Shown: positions 20,748 through 30,933, counted from the first letter of the stretch. The stretch: DNA of 64,000 bases from Cupriavidus sp. UYMMa02A (GCA_001725945.1 LRMT01000072.1:1-64000); one strand, 5' to 3'. Notes: generated by a model from the sequence alone, not told the origin. Program-made: numbers and translations.

Positions 20748-22603
20748 GGCAGTGAGGCTCCGGATGGCTCTTGCTTGGTGTTCGATACCTGAATGCTTGC
20801 CGCGTACCGTTCCAGGGGACCGTCCTGTGCCAGCCACGACGCAGGCACGCGAATCGGCAGGTCCATCAGCATCTGCGCGTAGCTCTTGCCCTGCGGGTCA
20901 TAGCGCAACGACGCGATGCCGCCCCCGCCCAGGACACCGCCCAGCAGGAAATTCAGTGCGTGGAAGCCGGGCAGTTCCCAGCGGCGCACGGTCCCGGTGA
21001 GGTAATGCCCGAAGAATGCGCCGACGCGTTCGGCCGTCAGTTCCCGGCGCAGAACCGGCAGGAACTCCGCGCGTCGCGCGATGATGCCGATGTTGGCGTC
21101 GTTGCCCTTGTCACCGCTGCGGCCCCAGGCCAGGGCGATCAGGGGGACTTCAGCGCTGTGCGAAACCTCGGGTTCTACGACTAAAGCGTCCGGCTCCGTC
21201 GCGCCTGCGGCTGGAGGGGCATGCCGGCTTGCACCGCCACCGGAACCTCGGCACCACCCAGCTCCACTTGGACGGGTACGCGGCGCTTGTTAAGCAGAAA
21301 CGAGAACAGCCGGACCACTGGCGAGGGCGACGGCCGGCCGCCGAACAGGCCGGTGGTGCCTTGCGCCATGGCGACCCCGGCCTGCGTCATCTCCCGGCCG
21401 AACAGATCGAGCGCGCTCTTGTCGTCATGGCGTAGCCCGATCTTGAGTACCACCTCGCGCGCGTTGTCGGCATGGCAGCCTGTAGCGCCGTAGGTGTCTT
21501 CGGCGCCAATCACCTCAACCGAGGTTTCCCGATAGTCGGCACGCCCCGCCGACAGGTTCAGCCGGCGCGTGCGTTCGATGATCGCCCGCCCCATGCGGCG
21601 GGCCTTGGCGGCGGCATCTCGCCCGGCCACCATCATCGTGGCGATCACGCGCCAGCCGTCGGCATAGGTGGCGCTCACCTTGTAGGTGGGCGTCGGTGCA
21701 CGGCCGCGCGCGCCGCGCACATGTACGCGGTCCGGGCCTTGCTGCGTCAGCGTGACCTCGGTGAAGTCGCACACCACATCCGGCAGGATATAGGCGGCAG
21801 GATCACCGATCTCATACACGATCTGTTCGGCTACGGTGGCGGTGGTGACCATGCCGCCGGTGCGTCTGGCTTGGTCACTATAAGCTGCCGTCGGCCGCGC
21901 ACTCGACGATGGGATAGCCCATGTCCTCCCAGCCCGGGACCTCGGCCCAGTCGGTGAACAACCCGCCCGTGCATTGCGGGCCGCACTCGATTACATGACC
22001 GGCGAGGCTGCCTGCCGCCAGCAGGTCATAGTCGGTGTCGCGCCAGCCAAACTCATGCATGAGGATGCCGAGTGTGACCGCCGAGTCCACGCAGCGGCCG
22101 GTCAGCACGATGTCGGCGCCGCGATCCAGCGCCGTGGCAATGGCACGCGCGCCGAGATAGGCGTTGCAACTCTGCAGTCGACGGGGAAACGGTGCTCCCG
22201 TGAACATCTCTGTTGGGGCCAGCGCAGCGATCTCCTCAACCCGCGACATCAGGTCGTCGCCTTCGATGACGGCGATGCGCAACGTCACGCCCGCGGCTTC
22301 GGCTGCCATGGCCAGCGCCTGCCGGCATGCCCGCGGGTTGATACCGCCGGCATTCGACACCACGCGTATGCCGCGCTCGGCAATGGCGGGCAGGAGCGGT
22401 GCCAGGGTTTCGACGAAGTCAGGGGGGTAACCCAGGTCGGGGTTCTTTGCCCTCGCCCGGGCAAGCAGCGACATCGTGATCTCTGCAAGATAGTCAGACA
22501 CCAGATAGTCGATCCTGCCGCTATGGACGAGCTGGGCGGCAGCTTCCGCGCTGTCTCCCCAGAAGCCGGACGAGCAGCCGATAGCAATCCTGCGGTCAGT
22601 CAT
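20744..22603 (-). CDS. atuA: AtuA-family acyclic terpene utilization protein (frame broken)
   Basis: DUF1446/AtuA protein of about 620 residues after repair. The N-terminal domain shows IAIGCSSGFWGDSAEAAAQL, DYLVSDYLAEITMSLLAR, VVSNAGGINPRACRQAL, ALDRGADIVLTGRCVDSAVT and ECGPQCTGG. The C-terminal AtuA-like small domain has LIALAWGRSGDKGNDANIGI and LPGFHALNFLLGGVLGGGG. Breaks near 21885, 21855 and 21200 split it into three pieces, each repaired by one base. AtuA is conserved in bacterial acyclic terpene clusters; its biochemical role is not firmly established. It overlaps the hydratase gene upstream by 8 bases and the carboxylase gene downstream by ATGA, so it is translationally coupled to the pathway enzymes. 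Confidence 0.85.
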
Positions 22604-23384
22604 GGCACACCCCTTCGATACTCGTCCAGCGCGGCTTGCGCTTTTCGGCGAAAGCGGCCATGCCCTCGCGGGCTTCTTCGCTGCCGGCCAGCCGCTCGAT
22701 CATCAGTTCGGCGTAGGCAAGGGTCTGGTCCACGGACATGTCCTGCATCAGGTCGAGCGCCTGCTTGCCCAGTCGCAGCGCATTGGGCGAGTTGGCTTCG
22801 AGCCGGGCGAAGACATCTGCGACATGGCGGTCCAGTTCCCCGGCCGGCACAGCGCGATTGATCAGGTGGTAGCGCTCGGCCTCTGCCGCGCTCAGCGACT
22901 CACCCAAAAGGCCATCTCCCAATAGCGGCGCGCGGAACTGGCGAATCAGGTAGGTGGTGATCATCATGGGGAACACACCGACCTTCACTTCGGGCGTGCC
23001 AAAGCGCGCATGCTCGGCGGCAAGCGCAAGGTCGCAGGCCGAGACGAGCCCCAACCCGCCGCCAAGGGCGCTGCCGTTGATGCGCCCGATGATCGGCTTG
23101 TGGCACGCGCGCATGGCCCGGTACACCTGTACCAGCGGATTCTCCGCGCGCCCCGTGGCAAACGTGCTCCCGGCATCGCCCTTCAGGTCGGCCCCTGCGC
23201 AGAAGGTGCGATCCCCCGCCGCGGTCAGCACCACCGCGCGAATGGCATCGTCGCCGGCCGCAACACGAAACGCGTCGGCCAGTTGCGCGGTCATGGTGCG
23301 ATTCAGCGCGTTGTGGGCATCCGGCCGGTTCAGAGTGAGCCAAAGCGCGTTGTCCCGGCGCTCGACAATAATGGATTCAGACAT
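22596..23384 (-). CDS. Enoyl-CoA hydratase family, LiuC/AtuE-like
   Basis: An intact 262-residue crotonase-fold protein. Oxyanion-hole segments are AGDRTFCAGADLKGD and INGSALGGGLGLVSACDLAL. One of the two crotonase catalytic glutamates is replaced (GLGL at that place), while the other is retained in FGTPEVKVGVFP. The same pattern occurs in methylglutaconyl- and isohexenylglutaconyl-CoA hydratases. In the inferred pathway it would hydrate the carboxylated enoyl-CoA made by the adjacent carboxylase. The end reads EKRKPRWTSIEG, also common in that subgroup. It lies 15 bases after the other hydratase gene. Confidence 0.86.
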   Translation of the reverse strand: MSESIIVERRDNALWLTLNRPDAHNALNRTMTAQLADAFRVAAGDDAIRAVVLTAAGDRTFCAGADLKGDAGSTFATGRAENPLVQVYRAMRACHKPIIGRINGSALGGGLGLVSACDLALAAEHARFGTPEVKVGVFPMMITTYLIRQFRAPLLGDGLLGESLSAAEAERYHLINRAVPAGELDRHVADVFARLEANSPNALRLGKQALDLMQDMSVDQTLAYAELMIERLAGSEEAREGMAAFAEKRKPRWTSIEGVCHD

Positions 23385-23399
23385 CGACTCTCTCTCCGA

Positions 23400-24176
23400 T
23401 CAGGAAAAGTGCGAAAAATCGGGCTGGCGCCGCGCGAAGAAGGCGGAGATGGCTTCTTGCATCTCCGCGGAGGCAAAACAGGTCTCGAGCGACTTACCCT
23501 CGGCCGCGATCGCGGCGGCCAGGCCTGCGCGGTGGCCCATCCTGAGCAGGCGCTTGCTGGCCCTCATCGAGGCGGGCGGAAGCGCCGCCAGTGCGATCGC
23601 GGTTGCATCGGCCCGTGCCATCAACGCTTCTGACGGCAGCACTTCATTCACGATGCCAGCGCGCAAGGCCTTCTCGGCATCAAATGGCTGGCCCAGCAGG
23701 GCCAATTCGTTCGCGAGCCGTAGGCCCGCATGCAGCGGCAGCAGATAGCTGGAGCCAAATTCTGGCACCAGGCCAAGTCTGGTAAATGGCAACTGGAACA
23801 TCGTCCCTGCGGCCACGAAAACGAAGTCGCAATGCAACAGGAGCGTCGTACCCCCACCGATGGCACTGCCGTGCACGGCGGCAACGATGGGCTTGTCGAA
23901 GTCCTCCAGACGCATCAGCAGCCGGGCGAAGGCCGAGCGGACATAGCCCTCCGGCAACGGCCCGGCCTGAAAGCCATGCAGGTCGCCGCCAGCACAAAAG
24001 GCGTCGCCCCGCGCGCGGAGCAGCACTACCCGGGTCTGCTCGTCTCGCTGTGCTTCATAGAGACGTTGCTCCAGCTCGCCAAACCACGACTCGTTCATCA
24101 CGTTTCGTGCGTCTTGCGATCCAAACGTCACCGTCAGCACGTGTCCGCTACGCTTAACGTCGAAATTTTTGTTCAC
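23400..24176 (-). CDS. Enoyl-CoA hydratase/isomerase family, first gene of the Atu-like operon
   Basis: A crotonase-superfamily protein of about 258 residues. I prefer the GTG at 24174-24176 because GGAGGAG lies just upstream; the frame is open to 24209 without a ribosome-binding site. Visible parts are VTFGSQDARNVMNESW, LLRARGDAFCAGGDLHGF (oxyanion loop), VHGSAIGGGTTLLLHCDFVF and LPFTRLGLVPEFGSSYLLP. The second catalytic Glu position in crotonases (PE) is here TRLG, with PEFGSS further on, a pattern common in isomerase-like members. It is probably the double-bond-shifting or second hydration step. It opens a nine-gene operon transcribed away from the TetR gene. Confidence 0.84.
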   Translation of the reverse strand: MNKNFDVKRSGHVLTVTFGSQDARNVMNESWFGELEQRLYEAQRDEQTRVVLLRARGDAFCAGGDLHGFQAGPLPEGYVRSAFARLLMRLEDFDKPIVAAVHGSAIGGGTTLLLHCDFVFVAAGTMFQLPFTRLGLVPEFGSSYLLPLHAGLRLANELALLGQPFDAEKALRAGIVNEVLPSEALMARADATAIALAALPPASMRASKRLLRMGHRAGLAAAIAAEGKSLETCFASAEMQEAISAFFARRQPDFSHFS

Positions 24177-24328
24177 TTGTCTCCTCCCCTTTTGGGCATT
24201 CCAGGTCACAACTGGCGAGTGCCCGCCCCGCGGTGTGAGGAAGTGTAGGAATGTCGAATTAAAAAAGCAAGTGATTGGTTTATTTGTCAGCTACACTCAA
24301 TCTGCAAGAGGCGCCGTGACTTCAGGCA

Positions 24329-24355
24329 GGGCGTCTAGCGTCTAGAATGACGCCC
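24329..24355. promoter_or_regulatory. Candidate TetR operator in the divergent intergenic region
   Basis: Perfect 7-base arms GGGCGTC (24329-24335) and GACGCCC (24349-24355) are separated by 13 bases that also contain a direct repeat, GTCTAGCGTCTAGA. The site lies 32-58 bases upstream of the TetR start, in the 210-base gap between the regulator and the nine-gene operon. That is where an autoregulating, AtuR-like repressor would be expected to bind. Assignment is by position and symmetry only. Confidence 0.45.
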
Positions 24356-24386
24356 GCCCCGAACAGAGTGAAATCGAGCAAGCGAT

Positions 24387-25000
24387 ATGGCGCGACCGAA
24401 ACGCGAAGAAATCAATGACGTCAATCGCCGCAATGACCTCGTCATCGCCGCGGCGTTGCTGTTCAAGGAGAAGGGCTACCACGGCACGACCATGCGCGAC
24501 ATCGCGCGGGCCATCAATATGCAGGCAGGCAGCCCTTTCTATCATTTCGCCAGCAAGCAGGATCTGCTGTTCGCCGGCGTGGAAGAAGGACTGCTGGGCT
24601 GTTTGGCTGACCTGGAGGCAATCGATGCCCAGACGATGCCGGCGCTGGATTATTTCCGTGCGCTGGCGCGCGCGCATCTGCGACGTTTGCTCGAGGCGTC
24701 GGGCGGTATGGTGCCGATGGTGGTGGATGAATGGCGCTATCTGGAAGGCCCGCAGCTCGAAGCCGTGCTGGCGATTCGCCGTCGCTTCGAGGCATTGTGG
24801 CAAGCCGCGTTCGCTCGCCTCAAGGAAGGTGGCCACATCAGACGCGCGACGCGATGGCTTGCCGCTTCTTTCTTAGCGCCTTGCATGGCACGGTGCGCTG
24901 GTACAAAGCGGACGGTCCTTTGTCGCCTGAAGCGATAGCCGACGACTGGTGGATTGCACGCTCTGCTAGTAAAGGTTGCTTAGCGAGCGACGCGTGTTAA
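24387..25000 (+). CDS. TetR-family regulator (AtuR-like position; one frame break)
   Basis: An N-terminal helix-turn-helix at about residues 15-62: NDLVIAAALLFKEKGYHGTT then MRDIARAINMQAGSPFYHF and SKQDLLFAGVEEGL. The C-terminal ligand-binding helices include VVDEWRYLEGPQLEAVLAIR. The frame is lost near 24850 where CGCGGCGAC is read as CGCGCGAC. The repaired tail is GDAMACRFFLSALHGTVRWY then KADGPLSPEAIADDWW and ends at 25000, giving about 204 residues. Divergent orientation to the operon and to the palindrome at 24329-24355 suggests repression of the operon, relieved by an acyl-CoA intermediate as in other TetR regulators of CoA pathways. Confidence 0.82.
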
Positions 25001-25230
25001 TTAAATTCTTGGCCACTGATTTTACTCAGAGGCTTGTCCGGAGACAGCCAGTCGCTTCCCCGAGGCGGTCGGTCGGAATCGCAGCCGCCGTCTTGGGCCG
25101 ACCAGTCGTCGCGAGGCTTCGCCTAAGTCAGGGCGACTTAACTACCGTCACAGGCTAAAAAAATATTGGCCGCAAATGTTACTTAGATTCGTCCGACCCG
25201 TCTTCCGCCCTTTGTGGCAGCACGCGTGAA

Positions 25231-26849
25231 GGAGAGCGTGCAAAACCTGGGGAGCCTCCAGGGGCGGCCTATTCGGAATCTGCTTGGCGCCAGCTTCGGG
25301 TGGAGTACGCTGATGGTATCGCAAGGGTAGGAGCGAACCATGCGCTTGATCATCGAAGCCAGGTTGGCCGACGAGGGCAGCGACACCGGCCAAGACGTTG
25401 AGCGAGTCTTGGCGTGATTGAGCGCCCTGACTGTAGCCTTGTCGACGTGGGCCTGACCCTCGCGGAGGGGCGGGCGCTGTTGGCTAAGGTACAGGCCCAG
25501 CTCGTTTCGACGCAAGTGGATCGGTGGCTCTCCGGCCAGACCCATTGTCAGTGCTGCGGCGAGGCGTTGAGCCACAAGGACCATCGTTCGACGGTTGTGC
25601 GCACGGTGTATGGCAAGGTGACCGTGAAAAGCCCACGGCTGTGGTCCTGTGCTTGCCAGCAAACTGTCCGGACGCCGCGGCATGTGGTTCATCCTTTGTC
25701 TAAAGCTCTGCCGAGTCGCACCACGCCGGAGCTGAAATACCTCCAGGCGAAGTGGGCAAGCCAGATGCCGTACCGGCAGGCCACCGCTATGCTTAAGGAA
25801 GTACTGCCGCTGGAGAAGGGCATTTCATTCAGCGCGCGCGGAATCGGATTCGAACTATCGGAAAGCAACTCGACGCCGACATCGAGCGTGACATCGCAAA
25901 GTTGCCCCGCCCGGTAACAGATGTTCGGATTCGCGAATCAAGGCATGTCGCGGCCATGAGCGTCGACTCGGCGTGGCTCCGACATTGCGCCTCACAAAGA
26001 GGTCTTGGCCGCCATGTCAACCTCATCGCCGGGCGAGTGACGTTCACTGACAGTCCGCCAAAATTCTATGCCTACGTGCATCGGGAAGTCACCTCGGCTG
26101 CAGTGCGACTCGATCATTTCCTCAGTCGAAACGGTGTGGCGGCCAATGAACGGGTGACCGTGATCAGCGACGACGCCGGTGAGTTCGAGAAGACCGTACA
26201 GGTAGTCGACTCGCTCGCGGCAGGATTCTCGATTGGTTCCACATCGCCATGCAGTTCAACGCAGCGCAGCGTTCCGTCTACGGCAGCAGGATGATGGACG
26301 CACTGGAGCGAGAGGAACGAGAGTCGGCAGAGACTGAAATCACTCACGCCAAGTTTCTAGTCTGGCATGGCAAGGGCCGCAAAGCCATGGAGCGCATCAA
26401 GGCACTGGACGCTCAGCTGCTGACGCGGACAGGGTATGAGTACAGCACGCTGAGCGAGCACCTACGTCATATATGGTACTACCTGAGGAACAACTCACCT
26501 ACGTTGGTCAACTACGGCGCCCGCCATCGAAAGGGCCTGCCCATCAGCAGTAGCATCGCGGAGTCCGCGGTGAACCAAGTCGTGAGCCATCGCATGGCTA
26601 AGAAACGCCAGATGCGCTGGACGGATCAAGGAGCGCACTGCCTGGTTCAGGTCAGGGTCGCGGTTTTGAACGGTGAACTCTCACCCCATTGCATTTCGGC
26701 GCTCGAGCTCGCGGCCTCGCGTCACAGCCAATCCATCGGGCCAGCATCACCGAACTTGCACTGGTCGCCGAACCGCATAAACCGCGACATGCTCGCGGAA
26801 AGTTGGGGCGCCTAACGAAATCGGCCTCCCCAAGATTTGCACGCTCTCC
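25231..26849 (+). mobile_element. ISKra4-family insertion sequence, second type
   Basis: Imperfect terminal inverted repeats: left GGAGAGCGTGCAAAACCTGG at 25231-25250, right (as reverse complement) GGAGAGCGTGCAAATCTTGG ending at 26849. The element of about 1.6 kb carries a transposase. GAA occurs immediately outside both ends (25228-25230 and 26850-26852), a possible 3-base target duplication. The same end sequence recurs at 35518, 35801-35823 and 60568. Confidence 0.8.
25340..26815 (+). pseudogene. ISKra4-family transposase (frame broken)
   Basis: The start MRLIIEARLADEGSDTGQDV at 25340 is followed, across a break near 25410, by IERPDCSLVDVGLTLAEGRA, the zinc-ribbon-like CQCCGEALSHKDHR and WSCACQQ, MPYRQATAMLKEVLPL, VTVISDDAGEFEK, DWFHIAMQF (across a break near 26230), HAKFLVWHGKG, SSIAESAVNQVVSHRMAKK and MRWTDQGAHCLVQVRVAVLN. 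At least four frame changes are needed. The strand end shortly after LNGEL is the normal transposase C-terminus, so the true stop may lie near 26700. This copy is about 50% like the one at 10353. Confidence 0.72.
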
Positions 26850-26984
26850 GAAGACTGGAAGTAATCTTAGTACGGAGGCCAACGGAGAAATCGCTAACTT
26901 TCTGATTTATAACGTCTTTGAAAAATGGCCGGAGGGAAGAGTTTTACTTCTCTTCACGACAGTTAAGGGAATTAACGATCGGCA

Positions 26985-28079
26985 ACAGCAGCCGACGACC
27001 TCGCCGCCGTCACGGCCTGGCTCGCGCGCTATGCCGACAGCGCCGCCACGCTCACTGCCTACCGCCGTGAAGTCGAGCGGCTGCTGCTGTGGGCAGTGCT
27101 GCAGCGGGGCAAGCCGCTGTCGCGCTGACGCACGAGTACCTCCCGGTCTATGAACGCTTCCTGGCTGACCCGCAGCCCGCGGCGCGCTGGGTGCTCGCCG
27201 GCAACAAGAAGCTCGGCCGCGGCCACTCCGACTGGCGCCCGTTTGCCGGGCTACTGTCGCCGGCGAGCGTGCGCCACGCGCTGGTGATCCTGAACGCCTC
27301 TTTGCCTGGCTCACCGAGCCGGCTACCTGGCCGGCAATCCGTTGGCGCTGGCGCGCCGCCGGCGCGCGCCGACGCAGCCCCGCATCACGCGCTACCTGAG
27401 ACACGAGTTGTGGGAGGCCGTCAAAGCCGCTGTCGCGGCGATGCCGGGGACGACCGACACCGCCATCGCGCGCGCGGCTGCATGCGGCGCGCTGCCGCTG
27501 GCTGTTGAGCGTGCTCTATCTGGGGGGCTTGCGCGCAGCCGAAGTCACCGGCACGGCGATGGGGGCGTTCTTTTGCCGGCGCGATGCGCAGGGCGTCGAG
27601 CGCTGGTGGCTGGAGGTCACGGGCAAGGGCAACAAGACCCGGCTGGTGCCGGCCACCGACGAGCTGATTGCCGAGCTGGCGCGCTACCGCCGCGCCCACG
27701 GGCTGGCGCCGACGCCGCAGCCGGGCGAGACCCGCCCACTGCTGCTGCCGGTCATCGGACGGGAAAACCGCTATCGCGCGGGGCGCTGCATCTGATCCTG
27801 AAGGAAGTGTTCGGCCTGGCGGCCGCGCGCCTGCGTGCGCGCGGGCCCGAGTGGGTGGCGCAGGCCGCGGTGCTGGCCAGTGCCTCGGCCCACTGGCTGC
27901 GCCACACCGCTGGTTCTCACATGACCGACCAGCAGGTGGACCTGCGCTATGTAAGAGATAATTTGGGCATGCGTCGATCTCGCCACCAGCGGTTACCTGC
28001 ACAGCGAGGAGGATGCGCGGCACGAAGCCACGCGGGAGCGCCACCGCATCGGTTGGGGTACCCACAAAAGGAAGGTTAA
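26985..28079 (+). pseudogene. Tyrosine recombinase (integrase), copy 1 (frame broken)
   Basis: A site-specific recombinase in five frame segments. The SAM-like core-binding domain reads VTAWLARYADSAATLTAYRR and YERFLADPQPAARW. The catalytic domain has YLGGLRAAEVTGTAM (Arg I), ERWWLEVTGKGNKTRLVPAT, HWLRHTAGSHM (His-x-x-Arg), QVDLRYVRDNLG and SGYLHSEEDARHEATRERHR with the nucleophilic Tyr. All RHRY residues are therefore visible, but single-base breaks near 27120, 27305, 27480, 27775 and 27968 interrupt it. Degraded relatives are at 38925, 41200 and 44525. It lies 135 bases after the IS. Confidence 0.72.
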
Positions 28080-28267
28080 AACCAGTAGCACTGTTCCGGA
28101 CTGCGCTGACTATGGCAGTCGGCGTGACCGACAGCATCGCTCTCTCAAAGGCATCTGACGCGTTGCCACGTGGGGTCACCGCGCTGCTGCCTTCAGCGCC
28201 CGCAATCGGATACGCATGCGGCCGGCGGTCGCGTCGTGGAGTGGTTCGGCAATCGTATGGACATCGT

Positions 28268-29495
28268 TCACTTCGCCTCGTAATGGTCGTTCACGTAGGT
28301 CATGGGAATCCACCGGTACCCCGAGCCGTCGCGTCGCAGATGTCCAACACCGGGGAAGGAAATGTGGTCAGCCGCCACCCAATACCCGCCCTTAGCCGCA
28401 TCCGCAAACGCCTGCTTTCGGGTCGCTGCGGCCGCCTTGGGGTCGATATCGAAAACGATCGTCACATCGGGCTTAGGCATCTGGACTTCCGCCACGTGGA
28501 CCAGATCGCCCCAGAACCCTAGCTTCTGGCCCTTGCTGTTGATCATCGCGCCGATCTGGTTGTTGCCCGGCGCCGGAACGGCTCCCGTTGCGCCTGAACT
28601 GATCGATAGTGCAAGGTTGCCCCGGTTGTCCAGGAAACCGGCGGTTGCATACAGCGACGTGCGCTTGCTGAAGGCGTAAGTGGTGCGCGGCGTGGTGCTG
28701 CCGTCGTTGTCGCGCCGCAGCAGGCCGCCGCCCACCTTGGCCTTGCCCATGTTCGCGTAGCCGTTGAGGCCGAGCCGGTCGTCCTTGAGCCCGCTGTTGG
28801 TCAGGCCGCCGAACGCACCGGGCCGCCGCGCAGCGAGTCATACACCGCGCTTACGCCCCATGTGCCACCTTCGTACATCAGCAGCGCCGACCATTCGCGG
28901 CATGCCCGGTGGTCCACAGGGTTCTCTCCCGCGCAGTTCGTGCCAGAGGGACTGTTCGCGTTGACGGTGTCGCGGCCAAAGCTGTAGGTGCCACCGACGG
29001 TGAAGCCGCCGAACTTGCCCTTGTATGACACCGCGTTGTCGGCGCGCGCGCTCGGCAGATAGCTGTCGAGTGAAGACGAGCCGAATGTGTTGGGGCCGAG
29101 CATGTCGGGCTAGAGCATCGACCAGAACAGCATGGTGTACTGCCTGCCGAACGCCACTTGCCCCCCCTTGCCCGACAGACCCACCCAGGCCTGCCGGCCG
29201 AACAATCGCCCGCCCTGGTTCGACACGCCGGAATCGGGCGCAAAGCCGGACTCAACCACGAACTGGCTCCTGAGTCCGCCGCCCAGATCTTCGGTCCCGC
29301 GCAGGCCCCAGCGCGATGGCACGGTGCCGGAAAGGCTGGCATGCGCACGACGCTGTCCTTGCTCGCGCCGACATTGGTGACAAGCTCCACGCCCGTATCC
29401 ACCACGCCATACACGGTCACCGCCGACTGCGCATGGGCGTAACCCGCCCCGGCCAACGACGCGCACAGCGTCATGGCCACTGCCGATTGCTTCAA
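28268..29495 (-). pseudogene. Porin fused in frame to the tail of an MBL-fold hydrolase
   Basis: It starts at TTG 29495 with GGAGGAG seven bases upstream. A signal peptide ends YAHAQS, then SAVTVYGVVDTGVELVTNVG, FGRQAWVGLSGKGGQVAFGR and later YAFSKRTSLYATAGFLDNRG are typical of Burkholderiales trimeric porins. Instead of the final porin strand (usually ending RHxF), the uninterrupted frame after NNQIGAMI continues KGQKLGFWGDLVHVAEVQMP and PGVGHLRRDGSGYRWIPMTY, the C-terminus of a metallo-beta-lactamase-fold protein. There is also a TAG at 29110-29112 in place of a sense codon, and one-base losses near 29345 and 28813. The protein could not be assembled as a porin, so this is a true pseudogene made by deletion between two neighbouring genes. 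Confidence 0.78.
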
Positions 29496-29556
29496 TTGAG
29501 GTCTCCTCCGAGTGGCTTTTTGTCGTCGAGCTGTCTGCGAACCGAGACCGCGTCGC

Positions 29557-30869
29557 TTATTTCGATCGGTTGGCCGCCACTGCGACCGCCGCAATCAGTG
29601 TGGGCACGATGCCCGCCATGAAGATGCGCCCGGACTCCAGTTCCAGGCGAGTAACACGCCGCCCAGCACCGGCCCACTGATGGAGCCGATGCGGCCGATG
29701 CCGACCGCGCAGCCGACGCCGGTAGCGCGCATGTGCGTTGGATAGAATTCCGCGGCCAGCGCGTTGAAGCCGGCCTGCGCGCCCTGCACCACCGCGCCGA
29801 TCGCAAAACTGGCCGCAACGACCAGCGCGTAGTCTTCAGGCCAGGTACCGAGCACCAGCATCAGCGCCGCGCAGGCCAGCAATTCGCCCAGCAGCACACG
29901 GCGCGCGCCGAGCCGGTTCATCAGCGCGCCTTGCACCACGGAACTGAGCACGCCACCCACGCTGAAGGCGGAGATCGCAGCAATCCCGGCGGAGGCAGGC
30001 TGGTGCGCGCCGAGCAGCACGGCCGGCATCCAGCTCACGATGAAATACAGCACCACCAGATTGAGGAAGTATGGAATCCAGAGCAGCACCGTGCCAAGCG
30101 CACGCCCTTCTGTGAGCAGCAGGCGAATCGGTACGCCGGTCGTACGTGTTGCGGTGTCGGGGCTGCGATAGCGTTCATCGCCGCGCAGCTCCGGTGCGAT
30201 GCGCCGCATGATGCGCGCCAGCTGCTTCATGTCGCGCCCCCGCGCAAGCAGGAAGCGCGCCGATTCCGGCATGACCAGCGCAATGAGCACGGCCACCGCG
30301 AGCGGCAGCACGCCGCCAACGATGAACACCGACTGCCAGCCCGCACGGGGCAGCAGCGCGGCAGATACCACTCCGCCCAACACGGCGCCGAGCGGCATGC
30401 CGCACATCAGCGTGGTCACCGTCGTGCGCGCATAGCGCTGCGGCGCGTACTCCGAGGCCAGTGCGATCGCATTGGGCAGCGCGCCACCCAGGCCCACGCC
30501 GGTCAGCAGCCGCAGCACGAACAGCTGCTCGAGCGTGGTGACGTGGCCGGTGGCAAGCGACAGGCTGCCAAACAGCACGCACGAGAACACGATCATCATC
30601 TTGCGTCCGTAGCGGTCGGCAAGCGGCCCGAGCGTTACGGCGCCCAGCAGCATGCCGATCAAACCCGCGCTGAACGCGGGCCCGAACGACTTCACCGGTA
30701 CGCCCAGGCTGGCGGCGATCGACGGCGCCAGCATGCCGATGGTCTGCGTGTCGAAGCCGTCAAGCACCGCCACGAGAATGCACAGGCCGATGGCGATGCA
30801 TTGGAAACGTCCGAGCGGACGTGCGTCGATGACGTCCTGAACCAGTTGGGGCTGTCCCTGCGCAATCAT
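29557..30869 (-). CDS. MFS transporter, aromatic acid:H+ symporter type (frame broken at C-terminus)
   Basis: A twelve-helix inner-membrane carrier of the AAHS (PcaK/BenK-like) family. ATG 30867-30869 is preceded by GGAGA. The key motif LDGFDTQTIGMLAPSIAASL lies in helix 1, the loop 2-3 motif is GPLADRYGRKMMI, and the second-half equivalents are GALMNRLGARRVLLG and EFYPTHMRATGVGCAVGIGR. The last 30 residues shift frame near 29650 (AACCTGGAG read as AACTGGAG) and repair to GRIFMAGIVPTLIAAVAVAA, stopping at 29557, giving about 437 residues. As part of the aromatic cluster it probably imports the hydroxylated aromatic acid handled by the two oxygenases upstream. Confidence 0.87.
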
Positions 30870-30933
30870 GATGTTGTCTCCGGTATTACGGGGGGTGTCC
30901 CCCCTCTCTGTGTGATGGCGGCCAGCTAGTGGA

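Noticed and set aside
26689..27153. Frame continuing past the ISKra4 transposase into the integrase region
   Set aside because: It crosses the IS right end and its inverted repeat, so it is a chance open frame rather than a fusion.
29733..30929. Plus-strand frame of 398 codons opposite the MFS gene
   Set aside because: Its composition is very rich in Arg, Gln and His with no family motifs; it is the antisense shadow of the transporter.
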